DNA of 64,000 nucleotides, taken from NCBI RefSeq assembly GCF_011927835.1, contig NZ_JAATJH010000006.1, forward strand, positions 165,352 through 229,351. Direction: 5' to 3'. This DNA is from Neolewinella antarctica (GTDB lineage: Bacteria > Bacteroidota > Bacteroidia > Chitinophagales > Saprospiraceae). Made by a program: the position numbers and the translations under genes. The notes beneath the pieces were generated by a model. The model saw only the letters and a list, made by a program, of their open reading frames with translations, had not been told where the DNA came from and ran no database searches. Of this stretch, positions 55,600 through 64,000 are shown piece by piece; within the stretch, counting starts at the first letter, position 1, and the number at the start of each line of letters is the position of its first letter.

Positions 55600-57573
55600 A
55601 TGCCCCCACCAAAGTTTACGCTCCAGTACCTCCTAATTGGTCTGTTACTCACCCTTTCGCCACTTTCCGCGCAGGCCGACCAGCAGGACTGGCTCGAGAA
55701 CCTGCAACAAACGAAGGGCGAATTTTGGTTGCCGGACGGCGTCGGACCGGTCAGCATCAACGGAGAACCCGCGGAACTCGGCTACAGCACCTTCGCCGAT
55801 AAACAAACGCTGCCCATTGCGGAAGGGCTCAACCTGGTGAAGTCGGGCGACCGTTACGCGCTCTACCATTTCAAAGCCTCGGTCGACAATGCGGACAATA
55901 GGTTACGCCGTATTCCCCTTTGGTTATCGATCTTCCCCCCACTAATTGCCATTGGGATGGCACTGATCTTTAAGGAAGTCATCGTTAGTCTTTTCGCGGG
56001 CGTTTGGGTGGGCGCGTTCATTGCCGGTGGATTACGCTTCGAAGGTTTCCTCGGCATCGTCCGCGCCCTCCTCGAAACCGTGGAAAACTACGTCATCAAG
56101 GCCCTGAACGATGGCGGGCACTTGTCCATCATTGTGTTTTCCCTCCTAATCGGCGGCATGGTCGCTATCATCTCCCGCAACGGCGGCATGGCGGGCGTCG
56201 TGGAACGGCTCACGAAATATGCCACCACGCCCCGCAGTGCGCAGCTCATTACGTGGGTGCTCGGCGTGGCGATCTTTTTTGACGATTACGCAAATACGCT
56301 CATCGTCGGCAACACGATGCGCTCGGTGACGGACCGCTTCCGCATCAGCCGCGAAAAACTGGCCTACGTGGTGGACTCTACGGCCGCGCCCATCGCCTCG
56401 GTCGCCTTCATCACTACCTGGATCGGTGCGGAACTCGGCTACATCGGCGACGGCATCAAGGACGTGCCCGCCCTCGCTGGAATAGCTCCGTATTCTATTT
56501 TCATCGAATCGCTCAAGTACAGTTTCTATCCCGTCCTGACGCTGGCATTTATTCTGATGCTCATTATAACCCGTCGTGATTTCGGACCGATGTACCGGGC
56601 CGAGCGGCGCGCCCGCGACACCGGGGAAGTCAAGGCACTTGGTTCCGAGGCCGCGGTGGGGGAGGAGCAGGAAGACCTTAGTCCGCTGCCGGGGGCACCG
56701 CTGAAGGCACGCAACGCGATTATCCCGGTGCTCACCGTGGTGGTGATGACGATCATCGGCCTACTCAGCACGGGGTTTGCTTCGATCTACGGTGGTTTAG
56801 ACGTACCGCCGGCTACCGACGGTTGGGCGTCGGTTTGGTCGGCCATGGACGGTAATTTCTTCGGCAAGCTCGGTACGGTGGTCGGCGCGGCGGACTCCTA
56901 CGTAGCCCTATTGTGGGCGAGTATCTCCGGTGTCGTCGTCGCCATCATCCTCAGCGTCAGCCAGCGGATCATGAACATCGGCGAGTCGATGAGCGTGATG
57001 ACCTCCGGCTTCAAAGCCATGTTTTCCGCCGTTCTGATCCTGACGCTCGCCTGGGCGTTGGCCCTCACCACGGAAGACCTGCATACGGCCGATTTCCTCG
57101 TCGATCTGCTCGGTAGCAACCTTAACGCTTACCTGCTGCCCCCGATCATCTTCGTGCTCTCCGCCCTGGTCAGTTTCTCCACCGGTTCCAGCTGGAGCAC
57201 GATGGCCATTCTGTACCCCATCGCCATTCCGTTGACGTGGGCGGTGGCGACGCAGTCGGGCTGGTCACCGGAAGAAGCTACGCGGCTGACCTACAACGTC
57301 ATCTCCATTGTGCTGGCCGCCAGCGTGCTCGGCGACCACTGTTCCCCGATTTCGGATACAACCATTCTCTCCAGCCTCGCCTCCGACTGTAACCACATCG
57401 ACCACGTCCGTACGCAGATGCCTTACGCGCTTACGGTGGGGGCGGTGGCGTTGGTTTGCAATACGGTCTCGTCGGCGCTTGGTGGGGGTTGGTTGCTTTG
57501 TGGGGTGTTGATGGTGCTTGGGTTGGTGGTTTTGTTTGGGGTGGTGCGGGTTTTTGGGCGGGTGGTGGATTGA
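55600..57573 (+). CDS. NhaC-family Na+/H+ antiporter with exported N-terminal region
   Basis: 657 residues. An apparent signal peptide (about 1-25, LSA/Q) and about 80 hydrophilic residues precede the NhaC membrane domain. That domain starts at about 105 (IPLWLSIFPPLIAIGMALIF) with motifs IVFSLLIGGMVAIISRNGG, FFDDYANTLIVGNTMR and VLGDHCSPISDTTILSS. Exchanges sodium for protons, or a carboxylate partner, at the inner membrane. The outer N-terminal part is unusual. The end of the gene is glycine/valine rich and marks the last GC-rich backbone gene. Confidence 0.85.
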   Translation: MPPPKFTLQYLLIGLLLTLSPLSAQADQQDWLENLQQTKGEFWLPDGVGPVSINGEPAELGYSTFADKQTLPIAEGLNLVKSGDRYALYHFKASVDNADNRLRRIPLWLSIFPPLIAIGMALIFKEVIVSLFAGVWVGAFIAGGLRFEGFLGIVRALLETVENYVIKALNDGGHLSIIVFSLLIGGMVAIISRNGGMAGVVERLTKYATTPRSAQLITWVLGVAIFFDDYANTLIVGNTMRSVTDRFRISREKLAYVVDSTAAPIASVAFITTWIGAELGYIGDGIKDVPALAGIAPYSIFIESLKYSFYPVLTLAFILMLIITRRDFGPMYRAERRARDTGEVKALGSEAAVGEEQEDLSPLPGAPLKARNAIIPVLTVVVMTIIGLLSTGFASIYGGLDVPPATDGWASVWSAMDGNFFGKLGTVVGAADSYVALLWASISGVVVAIILSVSQRIMNIGESMSVMTSGFKAMFSAVLILTLAWALALTTEDLHTADFLVDLLGSNLNAYLLPPIIFVLSALVSFSTGSSWSTMAILYPIAIPLTWAVATQSGWSPEEATRLTYNVISIVLAASVLGDHCSPISDTTILSSLASDCNHIDHVRTQMPYALTVGAVALVCNTVSSALGGGWLLCGVLMVLGLVVLFGVVRVFGRVVD

Positions 57574-57665
57574 CGGGGGGGGTAGTTGCTTTGCAAATAC
57601 CTATAATTCAAAATGAGGGTCATAAGATAAATACTGTCGCATATTGCGATTACGTGATTGATGGT

Positions 57666-57685
57666 GTTAGCTGCAACAAAAAAAT
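57666..57685 (+). other. Candidate cassette start (recombination-site half)
   Basis: GTTAGCTGCAACAAAAAAAT. Its first ten bases are the exact complement of TGCAGCTAAC just after the downstream gene (59130-59139), and TGCAACAAAAAAAT recurs at 59326-59339. A junction between 57666 and 57667 would match the G^TT crossover of integron cassettes. Confidence 0.4.
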
Positions 57686-57725
57686 CGTAACTTGCGAAAA
57701 TATTATTGATAAAAAGTATTATACT

Positions 57726-59127
57726 ATGTTTGAAAGAAGAGACGCCTTTGACGGTGAGGAGAAATTACTAAAATTAATTAGTGAAGATCACTTCAATGAT
57801 GCTAAAAGCAAAAGAATAGCTCCCAATAAGCTACAAGAAACCTTTGTAGCGTTTGCAAATTCTGATGGAGGTGATTTGTACATTGGAATTGAAGACGAGA
57901 AAGTAGAGACCGAACGCTTAATTGATTTTGTCAATGAAGAAGAGGCTAATGAAATTATCCATCATCTGCTTGAAGGTACTGATCCTTCGGTAGAAAACAT
58001 GGAAATTGAATTCATAGATTTTAAATCTAAAGGATTGGTGCTACACATTATCATTCCAAAAAGCCCCGCAGTACATTATTGCGCAAACGGTGATTGTTAT
58101 ATAAGGGTAAATGCTCGTAAATCTAAAATTAAGGGAGATAGAATCACACAATTAGCTTATTCGAAAGGATTTTACAAGTATGAGCAGATAGCGATAAAAG
58201 GAGCCGAATTGAATGATTACCTCAAAAGTGAGAACGTATTATCATACAAAAATCGGATAGGCACAAAACTTGATACCGGAGTATTTTTTAAGAAAACAGA
58301 AATTACTTGCTAAGATTGAAGGAGAGTCACTCCCAAATGTAGGTTGTGCTTTGTTATTTGACGAAGACCCTGCTGCTGAGATCGGTTCGAACTGCTCTCT
58401 AAGAATCTATAGATTACTAACGTCTGATGAAGAATACAGTAGAGACAAATTAAAAGAAAAGCCGACTTCTATTAATGGTCCTGTAGAAGAACAAATTCAC
58501 AACGGTATAAAAGAGGTAACCAGACTTCTATCTGATGCTACTATTACAGTAAACGGAAAATCAAAAAAAATTGACTACCCGGCCATAGCTATACATGAAA
58601 TATTAGTGAATGCTATAATTCATAGAGATTACAGTATTAGTGATGATATACATGTTAGGATTTATGATAATCGAATTGAGATAATCAGTCCAGGTAAGCT
58701 TCCTGGCTACATAAACACAGACAATATATATGAAGAACGATTTGCTCGTAATCTGAATTTAGTCCGAATGCTACACAATCTTCCAGATCCTGTTAATCAT
58801 AATATTGGTGAAGGTTTAGACACAGCAAGAAATGAAATGAAAAAGTTAAATCTAGTTGAACCTGAGATTATTGAACTTAAGAATTCTGTGAAAGTAATAT
58901 TGAAGCATAAAAGAGTTGAATCTTTAAGAGAGGTGATTCTTAAGTACTTCGGTGACAATCCTGATTCGTTTATTACTAACGGTGATGTGCGTAATATTAG
59001 TGGTGAGGATGATGTAAACAAGGTTAAGAAAGCAATTAAGAAGTTAAGAACCGAAGGAGTCTTAGAAATGGTCGATCCTGAAGAAAAAAGCTACTTTAAT
59101 TATAAGTACAAATTATCAGAAAAATAA
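57726..59127 (+). pseudogene. AlbA_2-domain / RecG-like ATPase protein, frameshifted
   Basis: From ATG 57726 the first frame gives 195 residues with the Schlafen AlbA_2 domain (KLQETFVAFANSDGGDLYIG; VRINARKSKI-like CYIRVNARKS) and stops at 58311. The second frame, open from 58261, continues LIPEYFLRKQKLL.. with the HATPase-like half (AIAIHEILVNAIIHRDYS; EIISPGKLPG; LDTARNEMKKL) and a winged-helix end to 59127. One extra base in 58258-58269 (near AAAA) explains it. Intact homologues bind DNA and are predicted regulators or defence proteins. AT-rich, foreign-looking. Confidence 0.75.
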
Positions 59128-59130
59128 AAT

Positions 59131-59330
59131 GCAGCTAACACTGTAGCTACGACAAGCCGCCCACGTACTATTTAAGTTGATTCAAGGGTTTATTTTCCGG
59201 CCGTTTTTGCGGTAAAAAGCGTGCTGACGCTTTACGCTTTTTACCGCAAAAACGGCCTAATTACTTCGAGTCAAAGTTTTTCCCTAAATTTGATTAAGGC
59301 GGCCTGCGCAGCTACGAACGTTGTGTGCAA
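59131..59330. repeat. attC-like imperfect palindrome between cassettes
   Basis: Left GCAGCTAACACTGTAGCTAC and GACAAGCCGCC; right GGCGGCCTGCGCAGCTACGA followed by ACGTTGTGTGCAA. The arms pair over GTAGCT.CG..GCCGCC, with AAC and GTT at matched positions. At 200 bp it is long for attC; an inserted 24-bp hairpin (59199-59257) accounts for part. It lies between the two genes most likely to be cargo. Confidence 0.5.
59199..59257. repeat. Perfect 24-bp hairpin
   Basis: GGCCGTTTTTGCGGTAAAAA with GCGT (59199-59222) and its exact complement (59234-59257), loop GCTGACGCTTT. It may end transcription of the gene before it or be a separate inserted palindrome. Confidence 0.8.
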
Positions 59331-59335
59331 CAAAA

Positions 59336-59367
59336 AAATTACAACACTTGACGAGATGTTGTAATTT
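59336..59367. promoter_or_regulatory. Operator-like inverted repeat before the Sll1717-type gene
   Basis: AAATTACAACA (59336-59346), 10-bp spacer, TGTTGTAATTT (59357-59367): perfect 11-bp arms, 27 bp before the ATG. Spacing suits a dimeric repressor; no T tract. Confidence 0.5.
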
Positions 59368-59393
59368 CGACGTAGGTTTACTAAAAATCCCAT

Positions 59394-61004
59394 ATGCGCT
59401 ATAAATTAATAGAAAACCTGAGACTAGGGTTTAATGATGCTGAAAACTATAAGCATCGGAAAAACAAGGATCTCTTCAATAGAGTTTTTGTTAAATCTGA
59501 AGAGCTAGATTTATTGCTCGAGGAAACGACATACTTTCTAGTAGGGGACAAAGGTACTGGCAAAACTGCGTATGCTGTCTTCTTATCAAACAGCGAGTAC
59601 AAAAACTATCAATCATCATTGAAATATATCCGCGAGACTGATTACAGGAAATTTGTATCGCTGAAGCAAAAGAAACAGTTGGAGTTGTCAGATTACCAAA
59701 GTATTTGGAAAGTTATTCTGTACCTTCTGATCAGCAAACAAATTATCCAAAACGAACCAAAAGGATTTTTGGAAAAAATTTATTCACGTAAGTTAAACAT
59801 CCTTAATTCTGCGATTGATCAATACTATTCTAATGCATTCAATCCAGAAATCCTCTATGCTTTGAATATTATGGAGGAAACTTCATTTGCAGCTGAGTTG
59901 ATTGCAGCGAAAAAGGCTAGCTTTTCTGGGGAATCAAAAGTAGGAACTTCCTTTTCTGAGTCTAGATTTCAAATGAACTTATTCTATATAGAAAAGCAGT
60001 TTGAAGAAGCATTGTCAGCTTTAAAACTAGAAAAGAGCCATACTATATTTATTGACGGAATAGATATCAGGCCATCAAATATAGAATATCATGAGTATCT
60101 TGAATGTATCAAGGGGTTAGCAAATGCTCTATGGACTATAAATAGCGACTTTTTTTCGAATATAAAGGATTCTCCAGGTAGACTCAAGGTGGTAATGCTA
60201 TTGCGACCAGATATTTTTGAATCCATTGGTTTGCAAAATACCAATAACAAGATTGCTGATAATAGTGTGTTACTTGATCTAAGGACTTCATACAATGTAT
60301 ACCGTGACTCTGTATTATTCAATATAGTTGACAATTTATTATCTAAACAACAAGATTCAAATTTAACAAGAGGCGAAGCGTGGGATCATTATTTTCCATA
60401 TAAACTTAACTTGAAAGGATCGCCAGATGACTCATTTATAGGTTTTTTAAGATATGGAATGTCTAGGCCTAGGGACATTATATCAGCCATGGATATAATG
60501 AAGGCTGAATATGCATCGACAAATCGAATAAAATTAGGCGTATTTACAGAAGATGACTTTGAAAGTAGGGAATTTAAGAACAAGTATTCTGAGTATCTTC
60601 TTGGTGAGATAAAAGATCAGCTTTCGTTCTATTATGCACTTAGTGATTATGAGACGTTCCTTAAATTTTTTGAATTCTTATATGGAAGATACAAATTTGG
60701 TTACAATAGTTATTTGATATCCTTCAACGAGTACATCGAACATATAGAATCTAGTAATGTCAGTAAGCCTGATTTTGCAGAAACTGCTGATGGGTTTTTG
60801 CAGTTTTTATATAACCTCAACGTTATTGGTTTTATTGATAAGGTTGATGGGAAAGATTGGCATCGATGGTGTTATAGACAAAGAAGTTACAGTAATATTT
60901 CTCCGAAGATTAAAACTCATACAGAGTATACAATTCATTATGGTCTAGGAAAAGCCTTGAATATTGGCAAGGTTATTGACAGGACTAAAAATAGTAGAAA
61001 ATAA
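59394..61004 (+). CDS. P-loop ATPase of the Sll1717 type
   Basis: 536 residues. YFLVGDKGTGKTAYAVF (Walker A at about 51-60), HTIFIDGID (Walker B, about 221), LKVVMLLRPDIF, then RYGMSRPRDIISAMDIMKAE as a sensor-like region. A STAND/KAP-like ATPase of unknown function, often near defence genes. AT-rich with many Ile/Lys/Asn codons unlike the backbone. Downstream of a perfect inverted repeat that could control it. No partner gene overlaps it. Confidence 0.75.
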   Translation: MRYKLIENLRLGFNDAENYKHRKNKDLFNRVFVKSEELDLLLEETTYFLVGDKGTGKTAYAVFLSNSEYKNYQSSLKYIRETDYRKFVSLKQKKQLELSDYQSIWKVILYLLISKQIIQNEPKGFLEKIYSRKLNILNSAIDQYYSNAFNPEILYALNIMEETSFAAELIAAKKASFSGESKVGTSFSESRFQMNLFYIEKQFEEALSALKLEKSHTIFIDGIDIRPSNIEYHEYLECIKGLANALWTINSDFFSNIKDSPGRLKVVMLLRPDIFESIGLQNTNNKIADNSVLLDLRTSYNVYRDSVLFNIVDNLLSKQQDSNLTRGEAWDHYFPYKLNLKGSPDDSFIGFLRYGMSRPRDIISAMDIMKAEYASTNRIKLGVFTEDDFESREFKNKYSEYLLGEIKDQLSFYYALSDYETFLKFFEFLYGRYKFGYNSYLISFNEYIEHIESSNVSKPDFAETADGFLQFLYNLNVIGFIDKVDGKDWHRWCYRQRSYSNISPKIKTHTEYTIHYGLGKALNIGKVIDRTKNSRK

Positions 61005-61013
61005 AATACCGCT

Positions 61014-61049
61014 AATACAACAGGTGCTATATTGAAATCCAATGGATTT
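61014..61049 (+). other. Possible left half of a second attC-like site
   Basis: AATACAAC right after the stop codon matches the complement of GTTGTGTG (59320 onwards) at six of eight positions. AGGTGCTATATTG and the palindrome AAATCCAATGGATTT follow, then the IS630 element. The right half is not seen on the other side of the IS. Confidence 0.25.
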
Positions 61050-61050
61050 A

Positions 61051-62138
61051 AGTACTTGGACAGATTTATCGTAACTTTTCTATCTTGTGATTATGGCATC
61101 AAGATACGTAACGCTCTCGGCAGATGAAAATGCAGCTCTAATGAAGGGCTGGAAGACAGGTAGTAAGCACACTTTCAGATCGCGCTGTAACATGATTCTG
61201 CTTAGTAATCAAGGCTATGGAATGGTTGAGATCGCTTCAATGGAAGGTGCTACACGGCAGTCTGTAGCGGGCTGGTTCAATTGGTGCGAGGCTCATGGAA
61301 TAGAGGGCTTACGAACGGGAAAGGGTCAGGGGCGACCGCCAATCGTGCGGATTGATAATAAGAAGGCGATTGATAAAATTGAAAAGTTGGTGGAGAAGTA
61401 CCCACAAAAATTAAGTCAGGCATTGGAACAGATTGAGAAATTTACCGGAAAGCCGATGTCCAAGAAGACACTTAAGAGAATTCTAAAAAAAACGGCTGGG
61501 CCTGGAAACGCTTCCGCCGTCAACCAGCCAAGCGGCCGTCCCAAATTGAAGTAGATGTAGCCACTGAATCTTTGAAATCGTTGCTATCATTAGCATTACT
61601 AGGCGACATAGACTTACGATTTGCGGATGAAAGCGCCTTTAATTTAGAACCCAATGTACCTTATGATTGGATTAGGGTGGGTGAACAGTACGGTCTGAGA
61701 AGTAGCAAAAGTTGCAAGCTCAACGTGTTTGGGCTGCTAAATTATTCTGGAGACTTATCTAGCTTTATAACTACTGGCCGCGTTGATTCTAACCAAATCA
61801 TTGAATGGATGACGGAGTTTGCAGCTACTATTGACAAGAGAACCGTTGTTGTTTTGGACAATGCTCCATGGCATAGTTCTAAGTTGGTGATGGATAAAGT
61901 TGATGAGTGGGAAGAAAAAGGTTTAGAGCTTTTCTATCTACCGCCTTACTGTTCACATCTCAACATAATTGAAACCTTGTGGCGAAAAATAAAACATGAA
62001 TGGCTTCGACCAGAAGATTTTAATAGTGCAGAAGCGCTACACGCTCGAATCAGAGAAATTTTAGCCAACTATGGAAATGGACTTTTTGACATCAATTTTA
62101 TTTTAGAAAAGATGTCATGATAATTTTGTCCAACTACT
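61051..62138 (+). mobile_element. IS630-family insertion sequence
   Basis: About 1088 bp, bounded by TA on both sides (61049-61050 and 62139-62140), the IS630 target. Inverted ends AGTACTTGGACAGATTTATC (left) and AGTAGTTGGACAAAATTATC (right, complement) match at 16 of 20 positions. Carries a frameshifted transposase. It interrupts the presumed cassette region. Confidence 0.88.
61093..62120 (+). CDS. IS630 transposase made by -1 frameshift
   Basis: Frame A (61093-61554) carries the helix-turn-helix part (MVEIASMEGATRQSVAGWFN). Frame B (to 62120) carries the DDE domain (DESAFNL, VVLDNAPWHSS, YLPPYCSHLNIIETLWRKIK). Eight A at 61485-61492 allow a -1 slip; after it the text reads KKNGWAWKRFRR, the normal continuation. 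A GTG at 61087 is an alternative start. All three acidic residues are present, so the element may still be mobile. Confidence 0.85.
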
Positions 62139-62215
62139 TATCCTTAGTTAAAGTTACATTAAATATCGTTTTTGACGGAATTCTGTTGATGATAACAGTT
62201 TACAAAGTCGTAATT

Positions 62216-62223
62216 TAGATTTG
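62216..62223 (+). promoter_or_regulatory. Promoter -7 element of the lipoprotein gene
   Basis: TAGATTTG matches TAnnTTTG exactly, 27 bp before ATG 62251. No well-placed -33 TTG. Confidence 0.4.
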
Positions 62224-62250
62224 AATGACGTACTACAAATTACCCGAACA

Positions 62251-63348
62251 ATGAAAAATATTATTTACCTCTGTGCTTTTGCGATACTTTCTTTCGGTTC
62301 TTGCCAAACTGAAGAAACCATATTAGGGGGACCATTAATACCAGAATTAGAGCCAGAACCGCAAGTGGGAGTAGTAGACTCAATTAACGTTGAATTGGTT
62401 AATTTGCAGTGGCCAAATCCGGGTAAGGATTATAATATTGTAGACTTTACCGCAAGACTACCTGGATACATTTGGGGCTGTATTGCCAAAACTAATGACC
62501 ACCGGGAACTAGAGATATTCTCCTATGACATCTCATCTAATCAAGTGCAGACGTTCACTGCGCCGGACACTTTAGACGTCCCTTATTTCCAGATCATCGA
62601 GGGCTCGTCAAATGGTAAACTCTACCTTCATTCTTCTGGTGTTGTAAAGAATAAGATTGCTGTTTTTGATACTCGGAGTAGTTCTTGGTCATCTATTACA
62701 CTCCCGGGTTTTGTGGGTGGTATTACCATCGACGAGAGTAATGATGAAGTTTGGATTGCTCATAATAACGGAATATCAAGAGTCCAGAATGATAGCGTAA
62801 TTACTTATGATGAATCAAATTCTGCGCTGCGACGTATTATTAGCGGTCCAAATAATTCTTTCTTCGGCTTTGTATTAGCTGTTGATGTGTCCGGGACAGT
62901 CTGGTATGCTAACAGCAATATTATCTACACGTTTAACGATGAAGAATGGTCCGTACACCCACTTTCTCCACTTTCTGATACATACATCGTGACTCACATA
63001 GTCCCGGATGAAATTGAAGGAGTGTTAATTAAAACACCAAGAGAAAACTTACTTCAATTGAATGCTAGTAAGGTAATAAAGAGCTACAATGCAGTTCCTG
63101 ATCTAATCGAGCCTGCTAGAGGTGCAATTAATATTCTAGGCAGATCTGTAGATAGCAGTATTATTTACTCTCATATGAATGGTTTTTCATTTTATGCTCC
63201 AAGAAAGGATAGTGTTTTTCAAGTAAGTGCGCAGAATAGTAATCTTCCGACTTTGAGAGATGGATTAAAGCTGTCCAGAGACCTTGATGACAATATATGG
63301 ATAGGTGGTGGTAATACTTTAGGTATTTTGCCAGATGAATGGAAATAA
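62251..63348 (+). CDS. Lipoprotein with beta-propeller-like repeats
   Basis: 365 residues from ATG 62251 (MKNIIYLCAFAILSFGSCQT); the TTG at 62221 is less likely as it precedes the signal peptide. Lipobox FGSC, so membrane-tethered. ITIDESNDEVWIAHNNGISR, VLAVDVSGTVWYAN and LSRDLDDNIWIGGGNTLG are regulator-propeller-type blades. No signalling domain is attached. Function unknown. AT-rich. Confidence 0.72.
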   Translation: MKNIIYLCAFAILSFGSCQTEETILGGPLIPELEPEPQVGVVDSINVELVNLQWPNPGKDYNIVDFTARLPGYIWGCIAKTNDHRELEIFSYDISSNQVQTFTAPDTLDVPYFQIIEGSSNGKLYLHSSGVVKNKIAVFDTRSSSWSSITLPGFVGGITIDESNDEVWIAHNNGISRVQNDSVITYDESNSALRRIISGPNNSFFGFVLAVDVSGTVWYANSNIIYTFNDEEWSVHPLSPLSDTYIVTHIVPDEIEGVLIKTPRENLLQLNASKVIKSYNAVPDLIEPARGAINILGRSVDSSIIYSHMNGFSFYAPRKDSVFQVSAQNSNLPTLRDGLKLSRDLDDNIWIGGGNTLGILPDEWK

Positions 63349-63608
63349 TTATCGAATTCGTAGGGCTCTTGTTAATTAATGACTAGCTACAAAATTTTTA
63401 GGTGCGCAGAAAATTGCTGCGAGATAGGCCGTCTGGTGAATTTGAAAATTTCTTTTTCTATTATCGCTACTTGAGCTACCTTTTTGCGTGCTGAATCTCT
63501 ACGCAAGAATGCTGTTTCAATAGTCGGTTCAATGCGCTATAGTAAAACAACCGTGGATCTATGAAAAACTGGGAAGCAGTATTTTTGGGGTAACTACACG
63601 CCATAAAT
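63349..63608. other. AT-rich intergenic stretch
   Basis: Nothing recognisable; a few short inverted words only. Confidence 0.4.
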
Positions 63609-63917
63609 ATGCTTCCCTTCGAACTCAGTCAAACTGATATCGAGACCATAAAGGTCCACAAAAATTCTCATACTTGCCCGGGTGTCCGTGTTCGATTGCT
63701 AGTGCTCTGGATGATCCATCACAAGTTTTCTTACTCGGATGTTTCCCTGGCCGTCGATTGTCACCTCAATACGGTTACTAACATTGTCCGTATGCAGAAT
63801 GATGGAGGTCTAGAACGGATAATGCGAGTACCAAAAGGAACATTAAGACATCCGCTCTATCAAAAATTCACCAAAGTTCGCGATGGGTTGAAGAAGGCTT
63901 GCCTCCCATACTACTAG
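63609..63917 (+). pseudogene. IS630-like transposase N-terminal fragment
   Basis: 102 residues with an IS630-type helix-turn-helix pattern (VRVRLLVLWMIHHKFSYSDV, CHLNTVTNIVRMQNDGGLER) and no DDE domain before the stop. The right edge is close, so the missing part may continue in another frame beyond 64000. A second, different IS630 from that at 61051. Confidence 0.5.
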
Positions 63918-64000
63918 ACATTTTTAACAATCGGGTGATTTTGTCCGGGATCGAGCGCTATTATTCGATAAAGGAACTTTTCCAGATTCGCGCACCAAGG

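Noticed and set aside
57456..57725. Extended start of the AlbA_2 frame inside the NhaC gene
   Set aside because: The extra 90 residues are Gly/Trp-rich read-through of NhaC DNA; ATG 57726 gives a normal family start.
57573..61050. A full integron with integrase
   Set aside because: No tyrosine recombinase gene is present in the window and the site boxes deviate from the classical consensus, so only cassette-like structure is claimed.

Overview
The window looks like chromosomal DNA from a Bacteroidota member, most likely of the Saprospiria (Lewinella/Neolewinella-like). The evidence is: two large secreted proteins with C-terminal type IX secretion sorting domains; upstream motifs resembling the Bacteroidota promoter (TAnnTTTG) with few Shine-Dalgarno sequences; the RNase Y/ZapA pair; M56-BlaI; and a GC-rich backbone. 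The genus is an inference, because no rRNA gene is present. No tRNA, rRNA or CRISPR array was seen.

Layout. 0-25 kb is mostly core and housekeeping: scpB (partial, left edge), a secreted M20 peptidase, a DUF697/SHOCT protein, a four-helix-bundle protein flanked by heptamer repeats, tsaD, an EamA permease, a 971-aa secreted subtilase, a POT peptide permease, a lipid-exporter-type ABC protein, DUF2461, rny-zapA, carbonic anhydrase, a giant AsmA-like protein, Mn-type superoxide dismutase and a tocopherol-cyclase-like protein.

25.2-36.7 kb is a defence island, all on the minus strand and probably one long transcription unit. Its order is hsdM, hsdS, a HigB-like toxin, a HigA-like antitoxin, a SecB-like chaperone, an AAA ATPase (RloA/AbiLi-like), RloB (AbiLii-like), hsdR and a YgjP-type metallopeptidase. 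Two further predicted defence modules (a toxin-antitoxin-chaperone and an AbiL-like pair) therefore sit inside a type I restriction-modification operon.

36.8-57.6 kb returns to ordinary genes: an acyl-CoA ligase, a tandem pair of 463-aa secreted paralogues, an outer-membrane barrel, the BlaI/M56 pair, a TlpA-like lipoprotein, a glycosyltransferase broken by a stop codon, purF, an ECF sigma factor, murQ, an FG-GAP surface protein and an unusual NhaC antiporter. From about 57.6 kb to the right edge the DNA becomes AT-rich and accessory: a frameshifted AlbA_2/ATPase gene, a Sll1717-type P-loop ATPase, an IS630 element, a lipoprotein and an IS630-like fragment. The first two genes are arranged like integron cassettes. 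The first bases of cassette 1 (57667) are complementary over 10 nt to the left end of an imperfect palindrome after its gene (59131), and both cassettes start with a shared 14-mer.

The intergenic DNA is unusually rich in repeats. There is a roughly 140-bp imperfect palindrome family with TAACTGACC..ACGCA ends (29.3, 39.4, 41.1, 47.3 and 52.9 kb). There is a GC-rich 18-mer, GGCGCGGTCGCGGGTGCC, in at least a dozen close variants, including inside genes. There are heptamer arrays (CTACCGC and CCAGACC) and GATAGCTATC-type palindromes.
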